Positions 28,162-37,585 of a stretch of 64,000 nt of DNA are shown piece after piece. The DNA is from Pseudomonas hygromyciniae. GTDB taxonomy: Bacteria > Pseudomonadota > Gammaproteobacteria > Pseudomonadales > Pseudomonadaceae. The position numbers and the translations under genes are program-made. The notes under the pieces were generated by a model. The model did no database searches and was not told the origin of the DNA. It saw nothing but the letters and a program-made list of their open reading frames with translations. The stretch covers positions 2,726,501 through 2,790,500 of the forward strand of contig NZ_CP070506.1 in the NCBI RefSeq assembly GCF_016925675.1, read 5' to 3'. How positions within the stretch are numbered: the stretch's first letter is position 1; every line of letters starts with the position of its first letter.

Positions 28162-28543
28162 GTCCTACGCCTGCGGCCAGGACTTTGGCAGCCTCTTCAT
28201 GGAGGCTGTAGCTTTTATCGCTGTTAAGCGTGATCACACCCTCGCTGCACAGGCGCTTGAGCACCTCGCGCACACTGAGAAACGATAGCGGGATGCCCAG
28301 TCCCAGCAAATGGCTGTGCACACCCCGGACCCCTAGCGTGCGGCCGTTATCGGCGGCCGTGAGCAGGGCGTCGATGACTTTCAGCCTGATCAGGCTGGTG
28401 CGCAATCCAAAACACTTGAGTAGATGCCGGATGCGTTGGTTGCCTTGTTGCTCGGGCGCCTTGGCGAAAGCCTGGCTGCCCGAGCCAAAGGCGGCGTCGT
28501 GGGCCATAGAATGTCCATCCGTGGGCAGTTGCGGGTTGTACAT
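28151..28543 (-). CDS. Fur-like winged-helix regulator lacking the metal/dimer domain
   Basis: 130 residues. LIRLKVIDALLTAAD followed by GVHSHLLGLGIPLSFLSVREVLKRLCSEGVITL is the Fur-type winged helix, with helix positions SVREVLKRL matching the recognition helix of Fur/Zur. The C-terminal half of Fur, with its His/Cys metal sites, is absent: the protein ends about 20 residues after the wing. A 40-residue unconserved N-terminal extension precedes it. The ribosome-binding site AAGGAG is excellent. It is divergent from pvdQ. Products of this kind are often annotated as Fe2+/Zn2+ uptake regulators. Metal sensing is doubtful without the C-terminal domain. Confidence 0.75.
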   Translation of the reverse strand: MYNPQLPTDGHSMAHDAAFGSGSQAFAKAPEQQGNQRIRHLLKCFGLRTSLIRLKVIDALLTAADNGRTLGVRGVHSHLLGLGIPLSFLSVREVLKRLCSEGVITLNSDKSYSLHEEAAKVLAAGVGLND

Positions 28544-28698
28544 GCAAAAACTCCTTATCAGAGCCTGATCAGGAAAGTGATGGTGCTCTTAGTTAATAAG
28601 ACGTATGAGTCGCGCAAATCATGAAGTCCAACCGGTATAAATTTTGTCAGTAACACGTCTGTCACATTCCTGGCGCCGGTAAATAAGCCGCGTGCGGC

Positions 28699-28722
28699 CT
28701 AAATTTCTGCGCATTTCTACGT
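28699..28722 (+). promoter_or_regulatory. Candidate PvdS iron-starvation box upstream of pvdQ
   Basis: CTAAAT, 15 nt, CGT lies 74 bp upstream of the pvdQ start. The PvdS promoter consensus is TAAAT-N16/17-CGT, so the -35 half is exact (with the preferred GCC before it) and the spacing is one base short. A one-base deletion or miscall could explain this. Iron-limited expression by PvdS is expected for pyoverdine genes. Confidence 0.4.
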
Positions 28723-28795
28723 CTTTATTCATGGGCTGGCGTTGGCGAGTCGGCCCCGCCTTGGGCGTTTAATTTGGCTTGATGATGGGGTCTGC

Positions 28796-31096
28796 GTGAT
28801 TATTTCCAACGGGTTGTCCAGGGTGTGCGTGGTTGCTGTGTTGCTGGGGGTAAGCCTGTGTGCGACGGCCCGCCAGGTGAGTGAAGTACAGGCAGGTGCG
28901 ATGAGCGCCGATATCCGCCGCACCGGTTTTGGTATCCCGCATATTCGCGCCAGCGATGAGCGCGGCCTGGGCTATGGCATTGGTTATGCCTACGCGCAAG
29001 ACAACCTGTGCCTGCTGGCCAATGAAGTGGTAACCGTCAACGGTCAGCGTGCTCGCTATTTCGGCGCGGAGCAGGCAACCCTGGAAGAGCGCAACAACCT
29101 CACCAGTGATGTGTTCTTTACCTGGCTCAATACGCCCGAGGATGTGGCGACCTTCTGGACGGCGCAGACACCCCAAGTGCAGCAGCGTCTTGAGGGATAT
29201 GTGGCGGGGTACAACCGTTATCTGCAGGAGCGCGGGACCAAGGGCCGACCAATGCAGTGCCAGGGCGCTTGGGTGCGCCCGATCAACACGGCTGACCTGG
29301 TCAAGCTGACCCGGCGCCTGTTGGTGGAAGGTGGAGTGGGGCAATTTGCCGAGGCCCTGGTGGGCGCGACACCGCCCCAACCCGGCGTGGCGGTGCAGCG
29401 CAGTGCGCGGGCTTTTGAGCTCGCCACCCTGAATCAGCAGCGCTTTGCCCTGGATCGCGGCAGCAACGCCGTGGCGGTGGGCGGCGAGCGCTCGTTCAAC
29501 GGGCGCGGCATGCTGTTGGCCAATCCCCATTTTCCGTGGATTGGCGGCATGCGCTTTTACCAGATGCACCTGACTATCCCTGGCCAGTTGGATGTGATGG
29601 GTGGCGCCTTGCCGGGCCTGCCGGTGGTCAATATCGGCTTTAACCAGCATGTGGCGTGGACGCACACGGTCGATACGTCCAAGCACTTCACGTTGTATCG
29701 CCTGACGCTTGATCCCAAAGACCCGACCCGTTACCTGCTGGACGGCAAGTCGATCCCTCTGCAGAAAACCCAGGTAACGGTGCAGGTCAAGGGCGCCGAT
29801 GGCAGCCTCAAGGACCACACGCAAACGGTCTACAGTTCGCAGTTCGGGCCGGTGGTGCAATGGCCGGGCAAGCTGGACTGGGACGGGCAATACGCCTTCA
29901 GCCTGCGCGACGCCAACCTGGGCAACGACCGTGTTTTGCACCAGTGGTACGCGATGAACCAGGCCCGCAGCCTCAAGGACTTGCAAGCCTCGGTGCACAC
30001 CCTGCAAGGCATTCCGTGGGTCAATACGCTGGCGGCGGATGACCAGGGGCAAAGCCTGTACATGAACCTGTCGGTGGTGCCCAACGTCAGTGCGAAAAAA
30101 CTCGAGCAGTGCAGCGATCCACGGGCAGGCCTGGAGTTGATCGTGCTCGACGGTGCCCATAGTGCCTGCGCCTGGGATATCGATCCGCGGGCGGCGCAGC
30201 CAGGGATCTTCGCCGCTGATCAACTGCCGCAACTGGAGCGTCGGGACTACGTGCAGCATTCCAACGACTCGGCGTGGATGGCCAACCCCAAGGCGCCGTT
30301 GACCGGTTTTTCGCCGTTGATCAGCCAGGATCAGATCGCCCTGGGCGCGCGCGCGCGGTTTGCCTTGCAACGTTTGCAGGGCCTGGAGAAGCAGCCGATC
30401 ACCGTTGCCGATTTGCAGCATATGGTGCTGGACAACCGGGTGTACCTGGCCGGCCAGGTGATGCCGGATCTGCTCACATTCTGCGCGCAACAGCCGGATG
30501 AGTCCCTGAAAGTCCCGTGCACCCGCCTCAAGGACTGGGACCAGAAAGCCAACCTTGATAGCGGCCTGGGCCTGGTGCATTTCATCCACGTAATGGAGCA
30601 AGTGCAGCACATGCCGGATGTGTGGCGTGTGGCGTTTGACCCGAGACAGGCGCAAACCACCCCGCGCGGGCTGGCCATCGAACGGCCGGAGGTGGCCAAG
30701 GCGTTGCGTGAGGCGATGCTGGCTTCGATGCAGCAGGTGAGTGAGTCGGGCTTGAAGGAGGGCGCGCGTTGGGGCGATATCCAGGTATCTGGCAGCACCC
30801 CGATGCATGGCGGGCCGCAGGCACTTGGCATTTACAACGCCATGCAGAGTGTGCCGCGAGCCGATGGCAAGCGTGAGGTGGTCAGCGGCAGCAGTTACTT
30901 GCAGATCGTGACCTTTGACGACAAGGGGCCGAAGGCTGAAGGAGTGTTGGCGTTCTCGCTGTCCAGCGACCCGGCGTCGCCGCACTTCAAGGATCAGACC
31001 CAGGCCTTTTCTGCGAAACAGCTTAGCCCGTTGCCGTTTACCGAACAGCAGATCAAGGCTGATCCGCTGTATCAACAGCAGGTGATTCACGAATAG
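28796..31096 (+). CDS. pvdQ: PvdQ-type acyl-homoserine lactone / pyoverdine precursor acylase
   Basis: 766 residues from GTG 28796 (GGGG 7 nt ahead), which opens a signal peptide (LSRVCVVAVLLGVSLCATA). It is an N-terminal-nucleophile hydrolase: the proenzyme is cut before Ser223 in LDRGSNAVAV, which becomes the catalytic residue of the beta chain. Segments RASDERGLGYGIGYAYAQDN, LVEGGVGQFAEALV, MRFYQMHLTIPG and HSNDSAW closely match P. aeruginosa PvdQ, which removes the fatty acid from acylated ferribactin in the periplasm and also cleaves long-chain AHLs. No other pyoverdine gene is in the window. It is divergent from a Fur-like gene, with a PvdS-like box upstream. Confidence 0.92.
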   Translation: MIISNGLSRVCVVAVLLGVSLCATARQVSEVQAGAMSADIRRTGFGIPHIRASDERGLGYGIGYAYAQDNLCLLANEVVTVNGQRARYFGAEQATLEERNNLTSDVFFTWLNTPEDVATFWTAQTPQVQQRLEGYVAGYNRYLQERGTKGRPMQCQGAWVRPINTADLVKLTRRLLVEGGVGQFAEALVGATPPQPGVAVQRSARAFELATLNQQRFALDRGSNAVAVGGERSFNGRGMLLANPHFPWIGGMRFYQMHLTIPGQLDVMGGALPGLPVVNIGFNQHVAWTHTVDTSKHFTLYRLTLDPKDPTRYLLDGKSIPLQKTQVTVQVKGADGSLKDHTQTVYSSQFGPVVQWPGKLDWDGQYAFSLRDANLGNDRVLHQWYAMNQARSLKDLQASVHTLQGIPWVNTLAADDQGQSLYMNLSVVPNVSAKKLEQCSDPRAGLELIVLDGAHSACAWDIDPRAAQPGIFAADQLPQLERRDYVQHSNDSAWMANPKAPLTGFSPLISQDQIALGARARFALQRLQGLEKQPITVADLQHMVLDNRVYLAGQVMPDLLTFCAQQPDESLKVPCTRLKDWDQKANLDSGLGLVHFIHVMEQVQHMPDVWRVAFDPRQAQTTPRGLAIERPEVAKALREAMLASMQQVSESGLKEGARWGDIQVSGSTPMHGGPQALGIYNAMQSVPRADGKREVVSGSSYLQIVTFDDKGPKAEGVLAFSLSSDPASPHFKDQTQAFSAKQLSPLPFTEQQIKADPLYQQQVIHE

Positions 31097-31101
31097 GGGA
31101 T

Positions 31102-31626
31102 TTATTCGGCGAGCAGTTGCGTCACGGCGGCAAAGGCCTGGTCATGGCGCGCCTGCCAATCCCCGCCAATCACCTTGAAAGGCTGCTGATGCTGCTCCAG
31201 CCAGTCGCGGCTGGCCTGGAAGAAGGCCTGGCGGTCAGCCAGGTCTGGCTGGCAGCGCTGGCCATCGGCGGTCCAGCCAATGCCTTCGGGTGACAGCAGC
31301 AGATGCAGGTCGTAGTGGCGGGCCAGCAGCGCCTCGTCAAGCCACGCCGGAGCATCGCCAAATAGGGTCAGGCTCCACAGTTTGTTGGTCAGCAGGTGGG
31401 TATCGAGGATCAACAGTTGCGGCTGCCGGGCGCGGCCGGCATCTTCCCAGGCCAGTTGGCCACGGGCGATGTCCGGGATATCGGCCAGAGTCGTGTCACG
31501 CTGATAGTGGTCGATGAAATAGCGCACGTATTCCCCCACCAGCACTGCACCGAAATGCGCCTGCAACTGCTCGGCCAGCCAGCTTTTACCGCTGGACTCA
31601 GGGCCTGCCATCACCAGCACCTTCAT
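31102..31626 (-). CDS. NadR-type ribosylnicotinamide kinase (AAA_28 ATPase)
   Basis: 174 residues from ATG 31626, which overlaps the pnuC stop as ATGA; a longer in-frame reading is only a shadow of pnuC. GPESSGKSWLA is the P-loop, VGEYVRYFIDHY and LLILDTHLLTNKLWSLTLFG match the kinase domain of NadR. It would phosphorylate nicotinamide riboside brought in by PnuC to NMN in the cytoplasm, trapping it for NAD synthesis. The NMN adenylyltransferase and DNA-binding parts of enteric NadR are absent. It is convergent with pvdQ, 5 bp apart. Confidence 0.86.
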   Translation of the reverse strand: MKVLVMAGPESSGKSWLAEQLQAHFGAVLVGEYVRYFIDHYQRDTTLADIPDIARGQLAWEDAGRARQPQLLILDTHLLTNKLWSLTLFGDAPAWLDEALLARHYDLHLLLSPEGIGWTADGQRCQPDLADRQAFFQASRDWLEQHQQPFKVIGGDWQARHDQAFAAVTQLLAE

Positions 31627-32186
31627 GTGCGCAACGCCGGGTCGGCGCGCCATTCCCGCCAGCCCTGCACGGCAATCACGGTGAACAAGGCGTAGAGCGC
31701 GGCTGTCAGGTACAGCCCTTTGTAGACAAACAGACCGACAAAAATCACATCGACCACGATCCACAGCGCCCAGCATTGCACGCGTTTTTGCGCCATCCAC
31801 ATCTGCGCCACCAGGCTGAAGCCGGTCAGCGCGGCATCCAGCCAGGGTTGCGCGGCATCGGTCCAGTGCGCCATGGCAGCGCCCAGCAGCAGGCTGCCCG
31901 TTGCGCCAATGGCCAGGCTCAGGAGAATGGATTGGGTGCCTAGGCTGGTGACTTGCCGGCCTTGCTTGACCTCGCCGGCGCGGGTCCATTGCCACCAACC
32001 ATAGACTTGCAGGCCGGCATAGACCACTTGCAGCAGCATGTCGGAATACAGCTTCACCTCGAAGAACACCCAGGTGTACAGCAGCACCATGACCAGGCCG
32101 ATCGGCCAGCACCACGGGTTCTGCTTGACCGTCAGCCAGACGGCAATCACCCCCAGCGCGGCGGCAAACAGTTCAAGCCCGGACAT
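31623..32186 (-). CDS. pnuC: PnuC-family nicotinamide riboside transporter
   Basis: 187 residues from ATG 32186 (MSGLELFAAALGVIAVW). It has about seven membrane spans with the PnuC signatures NPWCWPIGLVMVLLYTWVFFEVKLYSD and LQVYGWWQWTR; the latter (WxxW) is the substrate-site motif. The segment CWALWIVVDVIFVGLFVYKGLYLTA near the C-terminus is also typical. It exchanges ribosides by facilitated diffusion. It is coupled by a 4-bp overlap to the NadR-type kinase, which points to nicotinamide riboside rather than thiamine. No riboswitch is obvious upstream, where a REP array begins. Confidence 0.9.
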   Translation of the reverse strand: MSGLELFAAALGVIAVWLTVKQNPWCWPIGLVMVLLYTWVFFEVKLYSDMLLQVVYAGLQVYGWWQWTRAGEVKQGRQVTSLGTQSILLSLAIGATGSLLLGAAMAHWTDAAQPWLDAALTGFSLVAQMWMAQKRVQCWALWIVVDVIFVGLFVYKGLYLTAALYALFTVIAVQGWREWRADPALRT

Positions 32187-32297
32187 GGGATTCCTTGGGA
32201 GAGTCGAAGAGGAGGGCGATTGTACCCAACCGACGGGGCAAAATCTTGCCGGTTGCGCTGCTTGTCGTGGCAGCCTTACCACGTTCTGTCAGACACA

Positions 32298-33060
32298 CCG
32301 AGGTGGTTGGTTTGGGGCTGCTGCGCAGCCCAACGGGGGACAAGCCCCCTCGCCACAGGGGGGCTTGCGGCAGTACATGGGCAGTTGGCTTTCCTGTAGC
32401 GAGCGGGCTTGCCCCGCGCTGGGTGGCGAAGCCGCCCCAACAGCCTCACCAGGTGCCGGCAGGCAAACCGAGGTGCCTGGTTTTAGGGGCTGCTGCGCAG
32501 CCCAACGGGGGACAAGCCCCCTTGCCACAGGGGGCTTGCGGCAGTACATGGGCAGTTGGCTTTCCTGTGGCGAGCGGGCTTGCCCCGCGCTGGGTGGCGA
32601 AGCCGCCCCAACGCCCTCACCAGATGCCGGCAGGCAAACCGAGGTGCCTGGTTTTTGGGGGCCGCTGCGCAGCCCAGCGGGGGACAAGCCCCCTTGCCAC
32701 AGGGGGCTTGCGGCAGTACATGGGCAGTTGGCTTTCCTGTGGCGAGCGGGCTTGCCCCGCACTGGGTGGCGAAGCCGCCCCAACAGCCTCACCAGACTCC
32801 GGCAGGCACACCGAGGTGCTTGGTTTTAGGGCCGCTGCGCAGCCCAGCGGGGGACAAGCCCCCTTGCCACAGGGGGCTTGCGGCAGTCTGTAGGTAGATG
32901 ACTTTCCTGTGGCGAGCGGGCTTGCCCCGCGCTGGGTGGCGAAGCCGCCCCAACAGCCTCACCAGGTGCCGGCAGGCAAACCGAGGTGCCCGGTTTTAGG
33001 GCTGCTGCGCAGCCCAACGGGGGACAAGCCCCCTTGCCACAGGGGCTTGCCGCACCACAG
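32298..33060. repeat. Tandem BIME array, 171-bp period, about 4.5 copies
   Basis: Successive units begin with CCGAGGTG at 32298, 32468, 32639, 32811 and 32981, giving spacings of 170, 171, 172 and 170. Each unit holds two REPs of opposite orientation (GGGGCTGC/CCGCTGCGCAGCCC... and GTGGCGAGCGGGCTTGCCCC...) joined by the same linkers (CGGCAGTACATGGGCAGTTG; CCTCACCAG-GCCGGCAGGCA). Copies differ by a few bases. The array fills the 890-bp gap between pnuC and the chemoreceptor gene; no gene is read in it. Confidence 0.93.
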
Positions 33061-33080
33061 GAACCCCACAGTCCCCCTGT

Positions 33081-34716
33081 CTAGACCTTGAACTGGCGCA
33101 ACAAGCCGTTGAGTTCTTCGCTCAAATCCTTCAGCTGCACGCTGGCTACGCTCGATTGCTGGGCCGCCAGCGCCGTGCTGTGGGACAGGCCGGCTGCCTG
33201 CGTCACGTTCTGGTTGATGTCTTCCACCACGTGGGCCTGTTGCAGGGTTGCGCTGGCAATCGAAGCGTTCAGGCCGTTGAGGTTGCGCAGGGCCTGGCCG
33301 ATGGCGGTGAGGCTGGCGCCCGCCTGGCCGGCCTGCTCGATGGTCAGTTGCGAGGCCTGGTGGCTGTCGCTGATGACCTTGACCGCCGCTTCGGAATGCC
33401 CCCTGCAGGCGTTCGATCATGCTCTGGATCTCGGCGGTGGATTTTTGCGTACGCTGGGCCAGCAGGCGTACTTCGTCGGCAACCACGGCAAAGCCACGGC
33501 CCTGTTCGCCTGCGCGGGCCGCCTCGATGGCGGCATTGAGGGCCAGCAGGTTGGTCTGCTCGGCAATCGAGCGAATGACCTCCAGCACCCCGCCAATCTG
33601 CGTGCTTTCCGAGGACAGGGTACGGATCACTTCCACCGCCTGGCTGATAGTCCCGGACAGCGCATCAATCTGCTGCAGGCTGCCGTCGATGTTCACCTGG
33701 CCCTGTTCGGCCTGGATTTGCGCATCGCGCATTTCACTGGCGGCGTGTTCGGCATTCTTGGCCACGTCCTGCACGCCGTAGGTCACTTCATTGATGGCCG
33801 TGGCCACCAACTCCATCTGCTGGGACTGCTGCTGGCTGCGGTCATGGGCCTGGCTGGCGTTGCTGCCCAGTTCGGCGGACGACTGGCCCAGGGCATTGGC
33901 GCAGACCTGCAACTGACTGACCACCTGGCGCAGTTTGGCGGTGAATGTATTGAAGTGCTGGGACAGCTGCGTGACTTCGTCCTGGCCGTGGGTGTCGAGG
34001 CTGCGGGTCAGGTCGCTTTCGCCGCTGGCGATATTGGCCATGGCGTGTACCGCTTCCTGCAGCGGGCGCACGATGCTGCGGGCAATCAGCACCACCAGCA
34101 GGGTCATGATCAGTGCGATGCCCAGGCCAACGAGGGACGCCTGCCACACCTGTCCACGGAACTGCGCCTGTACATCGTCTACGTAGACGCCGGAGCCGAT
34201 GATCCAGCCCCAGGGTTCGAACAACTGGATATAGGAGGTCTTGGCCACCGGCGCATCCGCTCCCGGTTTGGGCCAGCGGTAATCGACCATGCCGGCGCCC
34301 TTGGCCTTGGCCAGGGTGACAAACTCATTGAAGATCGCAAAACCGTCCGGATCGCGGATGGCCGAGAGGTTCTGGCCGTCAAGCTTGGGGTTGGCCGGGT
34401 GCATGATCATCACCGGCGTCAGGTCATTGATCCAGAAATAGTCGTCCTGGTCATAGCGCAGGCCGCGCACCACGCTCAGGGCTTGCTTCTGCGCGGCTTC
34501 GCGGGTCAGCACGCCGGTGGTTTCGAGGCCGTGATAAAAATTCAGAATCCCGCTGGCGGTCTGTACCACATGCTGGGTTTGCTGGCTCTTGGCCTGAAAG
34601 AGATCGTCATGGATCTGCTTGAGCATCAGCAAACCCAGGGTCAACAACATCAACACGGCGACTATCAGGATCATCCAGAGGCGCCGGCTGATCGACATAT
34701 TGCGCAAACTGTTCAT
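33081..34716 (-). pseudogene. Methyl-accepting chemotaxis protein with Cache domain, frame broken by +1
   Basis: The reconstructed 544-residue chemoreceptor starts at ATG 34716 ([14 protein letters not shown]). TM1 (12-33) is followed by a periplasmic single Cache domain (about 40-185; [23 protein letters not shown]), TM2 (about 190-212), HAMP and a signalling domain with the hairpin tip [22 protein letters not shown]. Just past the tip, at five C's on + (33399-33403), the frame is lost; removing one restores [20 protein letters not shown] and runs to a TAG at 33081 ending LLRQFKV. Without the repair the reading runs into REP sequence. sCache_2 receptors often sense small organic acids; the ligand here is unknown. 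Confidence 0.87.
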
Positions 34717-34966
34717 AGTCTTGTCACTCCGCGTTCTTATAATTTTCGGTGCTGCGTTGATCGGCCAGTGATAACGCGAAGCGAAATTCGGGCTTGTCTG
34801 ATAGGCTTTCGGCCCGGAATCAAAAAACCTGAGTGCTGCCTGATTTTTCACAGAATTTTTGCAGTTCAGCCTTGATCCTGCACGCGGCCTTGCAGCGTGC
34901 TCATCGTTAGTGAACACCTAGAAAATATCAACGAGGCATGCCGTCGCATGACCTTTTGGGGGAATA

Positions 34967-35797
34967 ATGGATCTTTGGACCGCCTTTCAGGCATTGATAC
35001 TTGGCATTGTCGAAGGGTTGACGGAGTTCTTGCCGATCTCCAGTACCGGGCACCAGATCATCGTCGCCGATTTGCTCGACTTCGGTGGCGAACGCGCCAT
35101 GGCGTTCAACATCATCATTCAATTGGGCGCCATCCTGGCAGTGGTCTGGGAGTTCCGGCGCAAGATCCTCGACGTGGTCACCGGCCTGCCGACCCAGCGC
35201 AACGCCCAGCGTTTCACGCTTAACCTGCTGATCGCGTTCCTGCCGGCGGTGGTGTTGGGGGTGATATTTGCCGACCTGATCCACGAATACCTGTTCAACC
35301 CCATCACCGTGGCCACCGCGCTGGTGATCGGCGGGGTGATCATGTTGTGGGCCGAGCGCCGCGAACATACCGTCCATGCCGAAACCGTTGATGACATCAC
35401 TTGGAAAGATGCCTTGAAAGTGGGCTTTGCCCAATGCCTGGCAATGATTCCGGGGACCTCGCGTTCGGGTTCGACGATTATCGGTGGCTTGCTGTTCGGC
35501 CTGTCGCGCAAGACGGCGACCGAGTTTTCGTTCTTCCTGGCGATGCCAACCATGGTCGGGGCGGCGGTGTATTCGGGCTATAAGTACCGTGACCTGTTCC
35601 AGCCTGCGGACCTGCCGGTGTTTGCCGTCGGGTTTGTGGTCTCGTTCATCTTCGCAATGATTGCAGTGCGCGGTTTGCTCAAGTTCATCGCCAGCCACAG
35701 TTATGCAGTGTTTGCCTGGTACCGCATTGCGTTCGGTTTGCTGATCCTGGCCACCTGGCAGTTCGGCTGGATTGACTGGGCGGCGGCCAAGGCGTGA
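34967..35797 (+). CDS. uppP: Undecaprenyl-diphosphatase
   Basis: A 276-residue membrane enzyme of the BacA/UppP family. It dephosphorylates undecaprenyl pyrophosphate so the carrier lipid can be reused for peptidoglycan and O-antigen. Signature motifs: [17 protein letters not shown] (residues 13-29, catalytic Glu and Ser) and [22 protein letters not shown] (about 157-178, catalytic Arg). About eight spans and normal length. Its stop overlaps the start of a DUF1294 gene by one base. Confidence 0.94.
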   Translation: MDLWTAFQALILGIVEGLTEFLPISSTGHQIIVADLLDFGGERAMAFNIIIQLGAILAVVWEFRRKILDVVTGLPTQRNAQRFTLNLLIAFLPAVVLGVIFADLIHEYLFNPITVATALVIGGVIMLWAERREHTVHAETVDDITWKDALKVGFAQCLAMIPGTSRSGSTIIGGLLFGLSRKTATEFSFFLAMPTMVGAAVYSGYKYRDLFQPADLPVFAVGFVVSFIFAMIAVRGLLKFIASHSYAVFAWYRIAFGLLILATWQFGWIDWAAAKA

Positions 35798-36180
35798 TGA
35801 GCATTCAGCATCTGCGCTTGAAGGCCCTGGTGTTTGTGCTGCTGTGTGCCGTGCCGCTGTTTGGCGCGGCACTGCTGGCGTACCGCGGGGTGTCGCTGAT
35901 CCCGCTGGCGGCCTATGGGCTGGTCAGCGTGGTGACGTTTTGCCTGTACTGGAGCGACAAACGCAAGGCCCAGAGCGACAGTTGGCGTACCCCGGAAAAG
36001 ATCCTGCATGCCATGGAGCTGGCCGGTGGCTGGCCGGGCGGCCTGGTCGCGCAGCAGGTGTTTCGCCACAAGACACGCAAGGTGTCGTACCAGGTGGTGT
36101 TCTGGCTGATCGTGTTGTTGCACCAGGTGTTCTGGATCGACCAGCTGTTTCTTGGCGGCACGCTGCTGTCAGTCTTCTAG
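35797..36180 (+). CDS. DUF1294 family membrane protein
   Basis: 127 residues from ATG 35797, which shares a base with the uppP stop (TGATG); a GTG just upstream is less likely. Three to four hydrophobic segments and the DUF1294 signature SDKRKAQSDSWRTPEKILHAMELAGGWPGGLVAQQVFRHKTRKVSY (seen in pieces: YWSDKRKA, ELAGGWPGG, FRHKTRK). Family members often carry an N-terminal cold-shock domain; here only the membrane part exists. Function unknown. Confidence 0.84.
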   Translation: MSIQHLRLKALVFVLLCAVPLFGAALLAYRGVSLIPLAAYGLVSVVTFCLYWSDKRKAQSDSWRTPEKILHAMELAGGWPGGLVAQQVFRHKTRKVSYQVVFWLIVLLHQVFWIDQLFLGGTLLSVF

Positions 36181-36191
36181 ATAGCCAGCGC

Positions 36192-36554
36192 CTACACCAG
36201 CCTGAGCCCGATCTGCGTGCGCTTGGGCAGTTTGCTCACCACCAACTGGTGGGAGCGCTGCAACAAGTCGCGCAGTTCCTCGCCGCCCAGCGGGTAGGGC
36301 ACTTGCATGATGATCCACTGCGCTCGCGCCAGGTAGGGCGCCGGGTGGATGCCCGGGCGGTCCACATGGCCGAGGAACAGCTCCTTGTCGACCTTGAACG
36401 CCAGGGAATCACCCCGCAGGTTCTGCAGGGCGAACATCTTGTTGCCGGCAATCGAGAACACCCGCACACCGCCCCATTTGTAATCCTCCCGCGCTCCGGG
36501 CAGGCCCAGGCAGAACTGGGCGACGTCGTTTTCGCTCATGATCCGGCTACTCAT
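36192..36554 (-). CDS. MmcQ/YjbR family protein
   Basis: About 120 residues. The ATG at 36554 overlaps the LysR stop (ATGA) and has GGAGA upstream; ATG 36539 (MSENDVAQFC) is an alternative. The family signature is FCLGLPGAREDYKWGG, FALQNLRGDSLAFKVD and a C-terminal LLQRSHQLVVSKLPKR, matching the double-wing, CyaY-like MmcQ/YjbR fold. Members are proposed to bind DNA, but the role is not established. It is probably co-transcribed with the LysR gene. Confidence 0.8.
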   Translation of the reverse strand: MSSRIMSENDVAQFCLGLPGAREDYKWGGVRVFSIAGNKMFALQNLRGDSLAFKVDKELFLGHVDRPGIHPAPYLARAQWIIMQVPYPLGGEELRDLLQRSHQLVVSKLPKRTQIGLRLV

Positions 36555-37459
36555 AGCAGGCGATCTCCGCAATTGTTGAAAGCATGGGCCAGAAAGTCGA
36601 TCCAGGCGCGTACCGCTGGGGATACGCCGCGTCGGTGCGGGTACACCGCTTGCAGCCAACCTCCGGGTAATGACCACTCAGGTAGCAATTGCACCAGTTG
36701 CCCGGTTTTCAGCTCCTGCTCGCAATACATCATCGGCAGCACGGTGAAACCCAGACCGGCAAGGGCACTGGCCTTGCGTACCAGGAAGTCGTCGATGCCC
36801 AGGCGTGCCTCCATGGCTAGGTCGGTGGCATTGCCGGCCGGGTCGAGCATACGCAGGTGGACCAGGCGATCGGCTTCCAGGGCACCCAATACGGGCAGTT
36901 GCTTGAGGTCGGCCGGGGTGTTGATCTGGCGGCCATGCACAAACTCGGGGCTGGCGACCATGGCCGTCTGTGCCTGACGCAGGCGGCGAGTCACCAACAG
37001 CGGGTCTTCATCCCCCAGTTCACGCACGCGCAAGGCCACGTCTACGCCCTCGGCCACCAGGTCGACGCGGCGATTGATCAGCATCATTTCCAACTGCACC
37101 AGCGGGTGCGCTGCGAGAAATTGCGCCACTACGGTCGGCAGGATTTCGTGGGCCAGGCCCACCGGGCAACTGACCCGCAGGCGGCCCCGGGGCTCGCTGG
37201 ACATGTTGGCCACCGCTTCGTCGGCCATTTCGGCTTCCAGCAGCATCGCCTGGCAATGCCCCAGGTAGCGTTCTCCGACGGCCGTCAGGGTCAATTGTCG
37301 GGTGGTGCGCTGCAATAGGCGGGCGCCGAGGCGTTCTTCCAGTTCGGCAATGCGCCGCGACAGCCGCGACTTGGGGATCCCCAGCAGCCGGCCAGCCGCC
37401 GCGAAGCCACCGGCTTCAACCACCTTGGCGAAATAGTAGAGGTCATTGAGGTCTTGCAT
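36551..37459 (-). CDS. LysR-family regulator, divergent from azoreductase
   Basis: 302 residues. N-terminal winged helix-turn-helix (YYFAKVVEAGGFAAAGRLLGIPKSRLSRRIAELEERLGA in family form: AAAGRLLGIPKSRLSRR) followed by the two-lobed effector domain (about 90-300). The GRLLGIPKSRLSRRI pattern is that of the AaeR/DsdC-like CrgA subgroup common beside quinone or azo reductases. It is divergent from azoR with 126 bp between the genes, where GCTAATCGGCTAT (37508-37520) is a possible operator. It probably controls azoR and itself. Confidence 0.9.
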   Translation of the reverse strand: MQDLNDLYYFAKVVEAGGFAAAGRLLGIPKSRLSRRIAELEERLGARLLQRTTRQLTLTAVGERYLGHCQAMLLEAEMADEAVANMSSEPRGRLRVSCPVGLAHEILPTVVAQFLAAHPLVQLEMMLINRRVDLVAEGVDVALRVRELGDEDPLLVTRRLRQAQTAMVASPEFVHGRQINTPADLKQLPVLGALEADRLVHLRMLDPAGNATDLAMEARLGIDDFLVRKASALAGLGFTVLPMMYCEQELKTGQLVQLLPEWSLPGGWLQAVYPHRRGVSPAVRAWIDFLAHAFNNCGDRLL

Positions 37460-37585
37460 GTTGGGCCTATTGTCCTGTCAGTGGGACGAACTATCGCATT
37501 TTAACCGGCTAATCGGCTATTGGGTTGATCTGTAGGATTCTCCCCATCAGATCGCCCGGTGGCGGTCCTCACTTGGAGATCCCAC

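Noticed and set aside
28769..31090. 773-residue minus-strand frame opposite pvdQ
   Set aside because: Antisense shadow of a GC-rich gene; the sense frame has complete Ntn-hydrolase motifs.
31629..32115. Long minus-strand frame extending the NadR-type kinase upstream to 32115
   Set aside because: The extra 160 residues are a shadow of pnuC in another frame (Arg/Gly/Pro-rich, no conservation); the kinase starts at ATG 31626 with an ATGA overlap.
32038..32897. Several repetitive plus- and minus-strand frames in the REP array
   Set aside because: They repeat the REP DNA itself ([24 protein letters not shown]) and have no start signals; no gene.
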